NCBI RefSeq assembly: GCF_002726155.1
Contig: NZ_PBSH01000018.1
Coordinates: 1 to 64,000 of the forward strand
Reading direction: 5' to 3'
Length of the DNA stretch: 64,000 nt
Source: Alcanivorax sp.
GTDB lineage: Bacteria > Pseudomonadota > Gammaproteobacteria > Pseudomonadales > Alcanivoracaceae
Within the stretch, counting starts at the first letter, position 1, and each line of letters opens with the position of its first letter. The translations under genes and the position numbers were made by a program. Positions 1 through 8,319 of the stretch are shown piece after piece. Under the pieces are notes generated by a model. It was not told the DNA's origin, searched no databases, and worked only from the letters and a program-made list of their open reading frames with translations.

Positions 1-112
1 CAAACCTAATATCTGGCTTCCAGACTGGACATTGCGCCAGAACCTTAAGCGGCAACAGACAGAGCAGAATAAGCGTGACTGTTTTCATATTCACCTAACA
101 GCGTATTAATTA

Positions 113-241
113 GAACGTTCCGCATAACCCGGTTCCTTATAACTCTGGAACCGTGCTTCCCTGACCACAAGGAAAAGCCTGCCATAACAAAAGGTTGGGA
201 TGCTATAGCCAATCTCCTGCACGGAGTTATGAGGAACGTTC
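113..241. repeat. inverted repeat pair around GAACGTTC
   Basis: The left arm 113-128 reads GAACGTTCCGCATAAC and the right arm 226-241 is its reverse complement with one mismatch. Both arms contain the 8-base palindrome GAACGTTC. Two further related units follow at about 130-150 (GTTCCTTATAACTCTGG) and 237-254 (GTTCTATATAACTCCTGG), so a motif like GTTCCNNATAACTCC occurs four times in 140 bases. It could be a mobile-element remnant or a binding-site array; the sequence does not decide. Confidence 0.45.
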
Positions 242-260
242 TATATAACTCCTGGAGAAT

Positions 261-279
261 TGTCATCCATTGGATGACA
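261..279. repeat. short perfect hairpin
   Basis: TGTCATCC and GGATGACA form an 8-bp perfect stem around a 3-base loop. There is no T-run on either side, so it is not an obvious terminator. It lies just outside the GAACGTTC repeat cluster. Confidence 0.4.
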
Positions 280-471
280 GCAAGGTGCTTGATATAGAAG
301 AAAATTGTAGCTGGCGGGGTGCGTAAGCGGGGCCGTTTCCGTTGAAAACAAGCAAACCGCGCTTTGCGGCTTTATGTTGGTAAGCCGTCACTATCAGGCA
401 GCTTGCGGTTCTCGTGCATCCGGTTGGCTCGCCGTAAGGTGTTCGGGTTGTTGGCGCGCGGGCGGACGTTT

Positions 472-741
472 TCATGCCTTGCCGGTGCGCTCGCGGTGGG
501 GGCAGCCCGGCCAGCAACAGGGGCGGCGTTTGCCGGCGGTGAGATTTTCCTGGGCACGGGTGATGCGTCCGGTTCGAGTGTCAGCTTTCTTGGCGTCTTC
601 TATCCAGCAAATCCATTCGTTACGGGCCAACGGGGTGATGTCTTCCCATTGCGCCAGCATGGCGTTGTCCGCCAGTAGAGTCTGGCGAAGGTCGTCGGGC
701 AGTGGGTGGACCACGCCGCCACTCGGGGTGGGCTGTTTCAT
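472..741 (-). CDS. YdeI/OmpD-associated family small protein
   Basis: This 89-residue protein matches the C-terminal part of the YdeI/OmpD-associated (OmdA, bacteriocin-protection) family. It has the HPLPDDL segment near the N-terminus, then PLARNEWICWIEDAKK, and a terminal RRPCCWPGCPHR motif with two cysteine groups. Family members are often about 190 residues with an extra N-terminal domain, so this is a short version. I chose the ATG at 741 because an AAGGA ribosome site lies about 8 bases upstream; an in-frame ATG at 750 would sit directly on that site. The biochemical role of the family is poorly defined. It stands alone, followed upstream by a REP-like palindrome. Confidence 0.75.
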   Translation of the reverse strand: MKQPTPSGGVVHPLPDDLRQTLLADNAMLAQWEDITPLARNEWICWIEDAKKADTRTGRITRAQENLTAGKRRPCCWPGCPHRERTGKA

Positions 742-791
742 GGTAATCATCCTTGATCAGTTGCCCTTGTGAAAAGAGGAAGGACGCCAAT

Positions 792-830
792 TGTCGGGTT
801 ACGCCTTTCAGGCTAACACGACCTACGCTA
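792..830. repeat. REP-like palindrome, GTCGG type
   Basis: The element begins GTCGGGTTACGCC, has a short TTTCA centre and ends GGCTAACACGACCTACG. The arms pair as an imperfect hairpin. Two further copies, in opposite orientation to each other, lie at 27885-27918 and 27950-27983. Confidence 0.7.
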
Positions 831-900
831 CTGATTTGCCATGATCCGGGTTCCCTGTGAGATCAAGGCACTGACAATAGCAAAAGGCGGTGGGTGGCCT

Positions 901-2313
901 CTATGACGTAAGTCTCCTGAAGGGGTGTGCCTCTTCCAGTTCAAAGGCCAGCTCCAGCAAGGTGCGCTCCTCGCCGTGGCGCCCATTGAGTTGCACTCCA
1001 ATGGGTGTCCCATTCTCGGCCTGTCCAAGGGGAAGGGACAGGCCCGGGCTACCAGAGGCATTGTTGGCAGGAGTGAAGGTGGTGTAGCTCAACAGGCGTT
1101 CCAGCTGGGTGTCGAAGTCCACATCGGCGCCCAGATAGCCCAGCTCCGGCGTGGTGTGGGCCAGCACCGGGGTGAGCACCACGTCGTACTGGTTGAATAC
1201 CTCTGCGTAGCGGGCCTGGCTCTGGCGAAGCTGGCGCAGCATGCCGGGGGTTTTCAGGAAGCGTTGACGGTAATAGCGGGCCAGGCCCTGTGAAAGCGGG
1301 TCCAGCTGCTGACTATCGAATCCCTGGGGGAAAAGGGCGCGGCCGAATTTGCTGACAAAGAACGCGAGCATGGCCCAGTAAAGCAGGAAGTCGTCCACGA
1401 ACCGCTGGGGCAGGTCGATGTGGGCGACGTCCACATGGTGGCCCAGGGCGGACAGCTGTTTGGCGGTGGCTTCCACGGCGGCACGGGTTTGCGGGCAGGT
1501 GGGGTCGCCGGCGATGGAGTCCACCATCAGGCCGATGCGTAGCCGCTGTTTGCCGGGGCCGGTGACGTGCCCGACAGCAGGTAGCTTGTTGTTGCGGTAG
1601 TACTTTTCGGCTTCGGCGAAGAAGTTGGCGGTGTCGCGCACGGTGCGCGTGAGCACGCCATCGCTGATGATATTGATCGGCAGGGCTTTGGCCGCTTCCT
1701 GGGTGACCAGGCGCCCGCGGGTGCTTTTCAGGCCCACCAGGCCGCAGACCGCTGCGGGGATGCGGATGGAGCCGCCGCCGTCGTTGCCGTGGGCAATGGG
1801 CACGGCGCCGGCGGCCACCAGTGCGGCGCTGCCGCCGGAAGAGCCGCCGGCGGAGTGGTTCAGGTGCCAGGGGTTGCGGGTGGCCGGGGCGTGAGCCATC
1901 TCGGTGGAGGCGGTAAAGCCGAAGGCGGGCAGGGTGGTCTTGCCCAGCAGGTTAAAACCCTGAGCCAGATACTGCTTTGCCAGTACGCTGGTTTTCTTCA
2001 TGGGTTTGCCGCCCACGGCGGCACTGCCATGGCCGGTGGGCAGGCCGCGCAGATCGATATTGTCTTTGATCAAGCTGGGAACGCCGGCAAAAAAGCCCTC
2101 AAAATGCTTGTTGCCGGCTCGTTCCCGCGCTTCCGCATAGGTATCCAGTACCAGCCCGTTGAGGGTGGGATTGACCCGCTGCAAGCGGGCGATGGCAGCC
2201 TCGGTGGCGTCGGTGGTGCTGATCTCGCCGCGCTGCAGGCGCGCTGCCAGAGCAGTGGCGTCATCGGTGCCCAGGGCGTCATCGGTAAAGGCGTGAAGCG
2301 TGTGCTGTGTCAT
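901..2313 (-). CDS. amidase (amidase-signature family)
   Basis: This 470-residue protein is a full-length amidase-signature enzyme, which hydrolyses C-N amide bonds with a Ser-cisSer-Lys triad. Lys83 lies in SLIKDNIDL, the cis-Ser in GGSSGGS at about 158, and the nucleophilic Ser182 in DGGGSIRIPA. The 24-residue spacing from cis-Ser to Ser is normal for the family. The layout resembles the 6-aminohexanoate cyclic-dimer hydrolase branch, but the natural substrate cannot be read. There is no signal peptide, so it should be cytoplasmic. The ATG at 2313 starts the conserved part; the open frame extends further upstream, but that stretch is antisense to the neighbour and shows no family sequence. 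The ribosome site is weak. Confidence 0.88.
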   Translation of the reverse strand: MTQHTLHAFTDDALGTDDATALAARLQRGEISTTDATEAAIARLQRVNPTLNGLVLDTYAEARERAGNKHFEGFFAGVPSLIKDNIDLRGLPTGHGSAAVGGKPMKKTSVLAKQYLAQGFNLLGKTTLPAFGFTASTEMAHAPATRNPWHLNHSAGGSSGGSAALVAAGAVPIAHGNDGGGSIRIPAAVCGLVGLKSTRGRLVTQEAAKALPINIISDGVLTRTVRDTANFFAEAEKYYRNNKLPAVGHVTGPGKQRLRIGLMVDSIAGDPTCPQTRAAVEATAKQLSALGHHVDVAHIDLPQRFVDDFLLYWAMLAFFVSKFGRALFPQGFDSQQLDPLSQGLARYYRQRFLKTPGMLRQLRQSQARYAEVFNQYDVVLTPVLAHTTPELGYLGADVDFDTQLERLLSYTTFTPANNASGSPGLSLPLGQAENGTPIGVQLNGRHGEERTLLELAFELEEAHPFRRLTS

Positions 2314-2413
2314 GGTGTCTCGCGGGCCGGTTGTTATTTTGCACGAATGTACCAGTTTGGCGCGGGGCGGGCGGGGGCTGATCGGGCCAATCGGCTGACA
2401 GGGCAGGCGCGTT

Positions 2414-3244
2414 TCAGGGCCGCGCCCGTTCCACGCGTTTGTGCTGGGCCAGCAAGTGGCGGGCCAGACCGGTGAGTTCGGCAATGCTGCCGACCACGGC
2501 GTCCGGACGGTGTGGGTGTTTGACCGTATGCGGGAAAATCTTGTCCAGCCAGGCCTGATCCCAGTCCGCGCCATTATAGAAAATGGAGGTAACACCGGCT
2601 TCCTTGGCGGCAATCACGTCGGTGGTGCTGTCACCCACATACCAGCAACTTTCGGCGGGAGGCCTGTTGAGAATCTCCATGGCCTTCAACAGCATCTGTG
2701 GTGACGGTTTGCGTTCCTCCACATCACTGCCACACACGACCACATCAAACAGGTCTTCCCAGCCGGTGCCATCCACCAGGGCCAGTTCGTGTTCCAGAAA
2801 TTCCCGTTTGCGGTTGGAGATCAATCCGACTTTTACGCCCAGCTCGCGCAGGTGCTCCAGTTGTGGGCGAATGTCTGGTTCCAGCGGATGTACTTCGGCC
2901 ACGTACTTTCGGTAGGCCTGGTCGAAGGCCTGGTGAGCGCGCCCTTTGGCGTCTTGATCACTGCCGAACAATACTTCGAAGATATCGGTGCGGGAAATCT
3001 TCCGCTGAGAGACGATTTTGGGGTGCAAGCGGTGATGATCTTTCACATAAATCAGCAGCTTGGCGTCTTCAATAGTCTTGGATTCATCCGGGTCCAGCAG
3101 CCGGTCCCACAGGTCGAGATTTTCTAGTTGGGGAAGGATGTCATCCACGGCGTGGTACATGGCGTCATGGGTATCCACCAGGGTGGCGTGCCAGTCAATC
3201 AGAATGACATCGGGGCGGGCGTGGGGCAGTTGCAGAATGCTCAT
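2414..3244 (-). CDS. HAD-superfamily hydrolase
   Basis: This 276-residue protein has the four HAD motifs: DWHATL near the N-terminus (motif I), LISNRKRE (motif II), KPSPQM (motif III lysine) and YVGDSTTDVIAAKEAG (motif IV). It probably acts as a phosphatase or phosphonatase-like hydrolase in the cytoplasm. Motif I has His where most phosphatases have the second Asp (DxD), so the usual general acid is absent; phosphonoacetaldehyde hydrolases also depart from DxD there (DWAGT). The insertion between motifs I and II is long and helical. The ATG at 3244 is where family similarity begins; its ribosome site is weak. It reads the same way as the amidase, about 100 bases upstream. Confidence 0.85.
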   Translation of the reverse strand: MSILQLPHARPDVILIDWHATLVDTHDAMYHAVDDILPQLENLDLWDRLLDPDESKTIEDAKLLIYVKDHHRLHPKIVSQRKISRTDIFEVLFGSDQDAKGRAHQAFDQAYRKYVAEVHPLEPDIRPQLEHLRELGVKVGLISNRKREFLEHELALVDGTGWEDLFDVVVCGSDVEERKPSPQMLLKAMEILNRPPAESCWYVGDSTTDVIAAKEAGVTSIFYNGADWDQAWLDKIFPHTVKHPHRPDAVVGSIAELTGLARHLLAQHKRVERARP

Positions 3245-3531
3245 TATGAGGTTGCCCGTAGGTTGTGAGTGGTGGCTTATAGCCTGGTCACATTGGCGTG
3301 TCGCCATGCCGTTCAGCTTAACCACCAGTATAGACAACCGCGTGTGTTTTTTAAGGCTCTGTAAAGCGTGTCACCATTTTGAAAAGCTTTGGATGGGACT
3401 ATCGTGACACTCTGTAAAATTTGTGCTTCTATCGGAGGCGGATCACTGGTTTAACGTTGCAGCTCGGGGTGCTCAACAGTTCTGCCCGGGAATGGCAGCG
3501 ATTAACAAAACAATGCACAGGGATGATGATC

Positions 3532-4692
3532 ATGGGTACTCTCGCTTCCAGGCGCACCCTCGGTACTGCGCTGCTTCTTGCTCCTCTCACTTGCTTGGCG
3601 GATTCCTCTTTCGAAGTCTACGGTTTCGGGATGGTGGATTATGTGCAGGCGTTTGATCGGCCCAATCCGGATTGGGTAGGGGCGTTGCGCCCTAGCCGAA
3701 TTCCCACCAACGCTGCTTCGGTTGGCAGTGATGGTCAGGCGGAGTTAAGTGTTCGCCAGAGCCGTCTGGGTGTGAATGCCAGCACCATGGCCGGTGACAG
3801 TGAGCTGACCACCAAATTCGAATTTGATATGTACGGCGTCGGCCCGGATGAGGGGCAGACGACGATTCGTTTGCGTCATGCCTACGGTGAGTGGAAATCC
3901 ATTTTGGCCGGGCAAACCAATAGTGTGTTCATGGACGGGGATGTGTTCCCTAACGTGATCGACTACTGGGGGCCGTCGGGCATGGTGTTCCTGCGCAATC
4001 CGCAGATTCGCTGGACGCCGGTGCAGGGCGATCAGACCGTGGCCGTGGCCATTGAGACTCCGGGTAGTGGGGTGGATAACGGGCTGGATCCGAATACCAC
4101 TGCGGGCGACAACGAATACCCCGACCTGACCGCGCACTTCCGCCAGGTCGGCGACTGGGGCCACTTCCAGGTAGCGGGTATCCTGCGCCAGGTGGGCTAT
4201 GACACTCCCGGTGGGCCTGATGGTAGCCCGGACGACAGCGAGTTGGGTTGGGGCGTCAATTTGACCACCACGATCAACCTGCTGGAAAAAGACCGTCTGA
4301 TTCTGGGTGTGGTTCATGGTGATGGTATTTCCAATTACATGAACGACGGTGGGGTCGATATGGCACCGGATGGCAATGTCATCGATCCGGATTACCAGGT
4401 GGTGCCACTGACCGGCCTGATCAGCTATTACGAACATGCCTGGAATGACCGTTACAGTTCCGCCATTGGTTATAGCTCTACCGAAATCGACAACACGGAT
4501 TTCCAGGGCCCGGATGCTTTCAAGAAAGGCGAGTATGCCTCCACCAACCTGCTCTATACCCCTAATGACAAGGTCATGATGGGGGTGGAGTACCTGTTTG
4601 GTAAACGTACCGCGAACGATGGTGACAAGGGCTACGACCGCCGCGTTCAGTTCAGCGTTAAATACAGCTTTTCCAGTGGCAATCTGCTTTAA
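3532..4692 (+). CDS. DcaP-like outer-membrane porin
   Basis: The 386-residue product has a signal peptide of about 22 residues ending before DSSFEVYGFGMVDY, then alternating amphipathic strands to the C-terminus (VQFSVKYSFSSGN), as expected of an outer-membrane beta-barrel. The segments SVRQSRLGVNAS, TTKFEFDMYG, RLRHAYGEW and FPNVIDYWGPSG fit the DcaP-like trimeric porin family, implicated in uptake of dicarboxylates and other small anions. Unlike several DcaP proteins it has no N-terminal coiled coil. In-frame ATGs lie at 3523 and 3532; I prefer 3532 for better spacing from the ACAGGG ribosome site. The glutaminase gene follows 35 bases downstream on the same strand. Confidence 0.82.
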   Translation: MGTLASRRTLGTALLLAPLTCLADSSFEVYGFGMVDYVQAFDRPNPDWVGALRPSRIPTNAASVGSDGQAELSVRQSRLGVNASTMAGDSELTTKFEFDMYGVGPDEGQTTIRLRHAYGEWKSILAGQTNSVFMDGDVFPNVIDYWGPSGMVFLRNPQIRWTPVQGDQTVAVAIETPGSGVDNGLDPNTTAGDNEYPDLTAHFRQVGDWGHFQVAGILRQVGYDTPGGPDGSPDDSELGWGVNLTTTINLLEKDRLILGVVHGDGISNYMNDGGVDMAPDGNVIDPDYQVVPLTGLISYYEHAWNDRYSSAIGYSSTEIDNTDFQGPDAFKKGEYASTNLLYTPNDKVMMGVEYLFGKRTANDGDKGYDRRVQFSVKYSFSSGNLL

Positions 4693-4727
4693 GCGGAAGC
4701 CGGAATCTCTCAGAGGGAGCACGAGAA

Positions 4728-5783
4728 ATGCAATATTCACGTAAGTTCTTCAGCCTGTTCTTTGCCGGCATGCTGGCCATGGCGAGTGCCAGCTGTTCCG
4801 CAGAATCGGAGGCACCGGCGGCGTCTCCGGTGGACAGCAAGCTCACCGAAAAAAACATCAATGATGCGTTGAAAAAAGCCTATGACAAGTACAAGGGATT
4901 GAAGGAAGGCGCTAACGCCAATTACATCCCCGCGCTGGACAAGGTGGACTCCAATATCTTTGGTATTGTGCTGGTGACGGTGGACGGCAAGGTCTACAGC
5001 GTGGGCGATATCAAATCCGAGGTGTCGATCCAGTCTATCTCCAAGGTCTTCACCATGGCCAAGGTGACAGAGGAGAAAGGCATCGATGCACTGCCCAAGA
5101 ATGTGGGGGTAGACGCTACCGGCCAAGTGTTCAATTCCATCTATGCCATCGAGCAGAACCAGGGCCATGAAATGAACCCGCTGGTGAACGCCGGTGCGAT
5201 TACCACCACCAGCATGGTGCAAGGCAAGAGCTACAACGAAATCTGGAACAAGATCCTCGGTTACTACAGCGAGTTTGCGGGCCGGGAACTGACTGTGCTG
5301 GAGGATATCTACAAGTCCGAAGCGGCAACTAACCAGCGCAACCAGGCGATCGCACACCTGATGTATGCCTATGGTCATATCGAAGGTGACCCGCTGCAGG
5401 CCACCGACATTTATACCCGTCAATGCTCTGTGGGTGTCAATGCCAAGGACCTGGGCACCATGGCGGCGACGCTGGCCAACGCCGGGACCAACCCGGTAAC
5501 CGGCAAGGCTTTGGTTAAACCGGAAGACATGCCGGAAATTCTGGCGGTGATGGCGACGGCGGGGCTGTATGACGATGCGGGTAAGTGGTTGTACAAGACC
5601 GGCCTGCCTGCCAAGAGCGGTGTGGGCGGTGGTATCATTGCCGTTTCTCCGGGCAAGTTCGGCATCGCGGCTATTTCTCCGCCGCTGGATGAGGCCGGTA
5701 ACAGCGTACGTGCCCAGAAAGCCATTGCCGATATCTCCGCGGCGCTGGGGGGCAACCCGTACGAAGCCGCACCTTATGGTAAG
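4728..5783 (+). CDS. glutaminase with N-terminal export signal
   Basis: This is a serine-dependent glutaminase (glutamine to glutamate plus ammonia). The core from about residue 38 carries SIQSISKVF with the catalytic Ser103-X-X-Lys106 pair, the NPLVNAGAITT segment and a C-terminal KSGVGGGI. At about 352 residues it is longer than the usual 308-residue cytoplasmic enzyme because of an N-terminal hydrophobic segment (LFFAGMLAMASASCS). This looks like a Sec signal or, less typically, a lipoprotein signal with Cys23, so the enzyme is probably exported. The stop codon lies at 5784-5786 and overlaps the ATG of the DUF481 gene in a TGATG arrangement, which suggests translational coupling. A GAGGGAG ribosome site precedes the start. 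Confidence 0.9.
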
Positions 5784-5785
5784 TG

Positions 5786-6964
5786 ATGAAAAAAGTCGTT
5801 GTTAATGGCTGGCCGGTAATGGCCGGCCGACCTTTCTCGTCTGACAGTGCTTATTGCCAGACAACCAAACAGGCAGCCTTCTGGGCTGCCTGTTTGGTTG
5901 TCGGCACCTTTCCTGCTGTCGCCTTTGCAGCGGACCAAACCTTCGACACGGCCAGTACCCCGCCACAGATCTGGCAGCCGCCCAGCTTTGATGTGCAGCA
6001 ATGGGACTGGATTCAGCTGGATACTGGCGAGTGGGTGAAGGGCCGCATAAAGGTCTTGCATGAAGAGTCGGTCGAGATCGACAGCGATCATTTCGATTTG
6101 ATTTCGATTGACTGGGAAGACGTGGCCTATATCCGCACGGGGCGAGTCATGTCGGTGCTGCTGGATGGCGGTGAAGTGATCCTGGGGCGTTTGACCACGG
6201 AGCGCGGCAAGCTGCTGGTGGGCGGTGAACCGGTTGAGTTTCCGCAGGTGGTGGGTATTGCCTCGGCCTCACCCAGAGAGTTTGATTTGTGGTCTGCGGA
6301 TATTTCGGTGGGCCTGAATTTCCGCAGTGGTAACGTGGAACAGAAAGACCTGAATACCAAGGTTTCACTGAAACGCCGCACGGTAAAAAATAATACCAAG
6401 ATGAGTTATACCGGTAACTATTCGGAATCGGAATCCGAGCAGCTGGCCAATAACCACACGGCGAGTCTGAGTCATGATTATCGGATTAGCCATAAATGGT
6501 TTTTCAGGCCGATTCAGGCGGAATATTACCGTGATCCGTTCCAGAACCGTGAAGCAGAATGGACGGTAGGTTTTGGTGCGGGGTACCAGATTTTTGATAC
6601 ATCGAAGCTGGATTGGACGGTCTCGGCCGGTCCCGGTTATCAGCGTACCGAGTACGTGGACGTGGCGCCGGGTGAAGACCGTACCGTGTCTACGCCCGCA
6701 TTGCTGTTGGGTACTTATTACGATCAGGATATTACCGACAATATCGACTTCCAGATTGATTATCAGGTGACCTTGACGGAAGAGGACGCGGGCCGTGCCA
6801 AGCATGACTTCTATATGGCACTGGACGTGGATCTGACCAGCCGTTTGGACCTGAGGCTGGCGGGTACCTGGAAACGAATTGAAAGCCCGCAACCGGACAG
6901 CGACGGCATTACTCCGGAAAAAGACGATTTTACCGCTACCCTGGGGCTTGCCCTGGAGATATAA
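5786..6964 (+). CDS. DUF481 family outer-membrane protein
   Basis: About 392 residues. After a hydrophobic stretch (AFWAACLVVGTFPAVAFA) and a cleavage site before ADQTFD comes a small N-terminal domain (to about 155), then a DUF481 beta-barrel from LWSADISVGLNFRSGN to the C-terminal TATLGLALEI. Such proteins are outer-membrane barrels of unknown function. The ATG at 5786 overlaps the glutaminase stop codon; a second in-frame ATG at 5819 would give a 37-residue signal and sits in a small GGCCGG/CCGGCC hairpin loop. The oddity is that the signal-peptide codons form a perfect 19-bp stem-loop (5860-5902) that resembles a transcription terminator. Confidence 0.8.
   Translation: MKKVVVNGWPVMAGRPFSSDSAYCQTTKQAAFWAACLVVGTFPAVAFAADQTFDTASTPPQIWQPPSFDVQQWDWIQLDTGEWVKGRIKVLHEESVEIDSDHFDLISIDWEDVAYIRTGRVMSVLLDGGEVILGRLTTERGKLLVGGEPVEFPQVVGIASASPREFDLWSADISVGLNFRSGNVEQKDLNTKVSLKRRTVKNNTKMSYTGNYSESESEQLANNHTASLSHDYRISHKWFFRPIQAEYYRDPFQNREAEWTVGFGAGYQIFDTSKLDWTVSAGPGYQRTEYVDVAPGEDRTVSTPALLLGTYYDQDITDNIDFQIDYQVTLTEEDAGRAKHDFYMALDVDLTSRLDLRLAGTWKRIESPQPDSDGITPEKDDFTATLGLALEI
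5860..5902 (+). terminator. 19-bp perfect hairpin inside the DUF481 signal-peptide codons
   Basis: Arms 5860-5878 and 5884-5902 are exact reverse complements with a TTCTG loop. The core GGCAGCC/GGCTGCC flanked by AAACA and TGTTT looks like an intrinsic terminator, and the terminator at 50557-50584 has the same core. No clean T-run follows beyond TGTTTGGTTGT. It lies about 75 bases after the glutaminase stop, where a terminator would be expected, yet inside the next reading frame. Confidence 0.55.
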
Positions 6965-7298
6965 GCGGTATTGAGCAAGCGTCGGCACGGCTCAGCATTT
7001 CTGGCGTTGCCGGATGCCACACGCCTGAGGCCGGACGTTAAACCGACGAACAGGGAATCGCTGAAAAACGCCCAACAGCGCTGGTTGTCTGTGGGAAGTG
7101 TTTCCCACAGTGCCTCGAGCGTTTGTCAGAGGTTTCCGGGTGGCACCGCCATGAATTGCCGGCCATGCACCATGCAGATAACCCGCGTCGCCAGGTTTTC
7201 GTCAGGCATGAGGCGTCAGGCATGGGGCTGTCTGGGCAAAATCTAGAGGGAACGATTCTCCGTTCAGAACATTCCCTCTAATCCGCGTTTAACCCAAA
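6965..7298. other. intergenic region with two hairpins
   Basis: No gene is supported. CTGTGGGAA and TTCCCACAG pair at 7089-7110 with a short loop. A second hairpin at 7244-7280 is listed as the probable terminator of the peroxiredoxin gene. Confidence 0.5.
7244..7280 (-). terminator. probable terminator of the peroxiredoxin gene
   Basis: TAGAGGGAA (7244-7252) pairs with TTCCCTCTA (7272-7280), and an inner GAACG/CGTTC pair extends the stem. Read on the minus strand it is followed by GATTTTG, a short T-run, 20 to 50 bases after the peroxiredoxin stop. Confidence 0.5.
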
Positions 7299-7772
7299 TT
7301 AAAGCTGACCCAGCACCGTGTCGGCGCTGCTTTTGTCTACGCCTTTGGCGTCCACACCGATGTATTCCACCACGCCATCGTTGGCGATCAGGGCGAAACG
7401 CTTGCTGCGAATCCCCATGCCGCCGCCGGTGGCGTCCAGTTCCAGCCCCAGCGCCTTGGCAAACTCGGCATTGCCGTCGGCCAGCATGGTCAGGCGCTCG
7501 GCGTTCTGGTCTTTCTGCCAGGCATCCAGCACGAAAGCGTCGTTAACGGCCATGCAGGCAATGGCATCTACCTTGTCCAGCAGGGCGTCGGCATTCACCA
7601 CAAAGCCGGGCATGTGGGTGTTGGAGCAGCCGGGGGTAAAGGCACCGGGAACGGCAAACAGCACCACTTTGCGGCCTTTGAAAAATTCCCCGGTGTTGAG
7701 GTCTTCCGGGCCGTCTGGGCCGTTGGTTTTCAGGGTGATAGAGGGGAGGGTATCGCCAACTGCAATGCTCAT
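7299..7772 (-). CDS. peroxiredoxin, Prx5 type
   Basis: The 157-residue protein is a thiol peroxidase of the Prx5/AHP1 group, reducing hydrogen peroxide and organic peroxides at Cys49 in PGAFTPGCS. Family features are the N-terminal VGDTLPSITLK, the THMPGF segment after the active site, and IRSKRFALIANDGVVEYIGV near the C-terminus. There is no fused glutaredoxin domain, so an external reductant is needed. The start at 7772 (MSIAVGD) matches the family N-terminus; the open frame continues 30 bases upstream but those residues are not family-like. It acts in the cytoplasm and fits the other peroxide-defence genes in the window. Confidence 0.92.
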   Translation of the reverse strand: MSIAVGDTLPSITLKTNGPDGPEDLNTGEFFKGRKVVLFAVPGAFTPGCSNTHMPGFVVNADALLDKVDAIACMAVNDAFVLDAWQKDQNAERLTMLADGNAEFAKALGLELDATGGGMGIRSKRFALIANDGVVEYIGVDAKGVDKSSADTVLGQL

Positions 7773-8319
7773 GATTCGCGTCCTTGGCTTGAGAATGGAC
7801 ACTCACTGTAGCAAAGAGACACGGATAAAAAAGGGTCTTCAGGGATTAGCGTAAATAACACGTTTCTCGCCATCTGCCTGGCTTGTCCCGAATATCGGGC
7901 ACTTTGCCAAACGCTCGACGCCGGATGCCTGACGTAACTCTCCATCGCCTGAGAGGCTGTCGTTATTCCGGCATCTCTCCAGAGAGGTATTTTGAGGAAC
8001 TGTCAGGCCATCATTGATGGTAATAATCGGGTAATGCATTTTGCATAGAGAGTATGGTGGCCAAGATTTTCAGGTTTTGAAGGCAAGCATCCTTCGTCGG
8101 GCATCCGGCGTCCAGCGGCTGCCAAGTTGGGATAAGGAGACAAGGGAACCTCTGAACCCGGGTGATCACTCATTCCGCGATGAAGCATAAAAAAGGGTGT
8201 TTACGGGCAGAGAGACAAGTCACCGCCACAGGGCCCTGCGAATGTGGCTTGTCTGCTGGCGTTGAATGCGAAACAGGTTCAGGGTAACTATCTGTTGAAT
8301 CAGGAAAAAGGAGAAAATC
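7773..8319. other. 547-base intergenic region
   Basis: I see no convincing gene. Short open frames exist on the minus strand but lack ribosome sites and recognisable composition. The region carries the promoters of the divergent peroxiredoxin and SDR genes. The last 40 bases before 8320 hold an AAAAAGGAG ribosome site. Confidence 0.45.

Larger units (their letters stand above)
1..471. other. AT-rich left edge without a supported gene
   Basis: No open frame here has a convincing start, ribosome site or recognisable protein. The first 360 bases are clearly more AT-rich than the rest of the window. They contain a long-range inverted repeat (113-128 against 226-241) and a small hairpin (261-279), listed separately. 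After about 360 the composition returns to the GC-rich average. Confidence 0.5.

Noticed and set aside
88..241. Integron attC-like site
   Set aside because: A 7-base core-like ACCTAAC exists, but no matching GTTRRRY partner at a suitable distance and no cassette or integrase.
6971..7246. 91-codon plus-strand frame after the DUF481 gene
   Set aside because: It crosses a hairpin, has no ribosome site and a low-quality composition.
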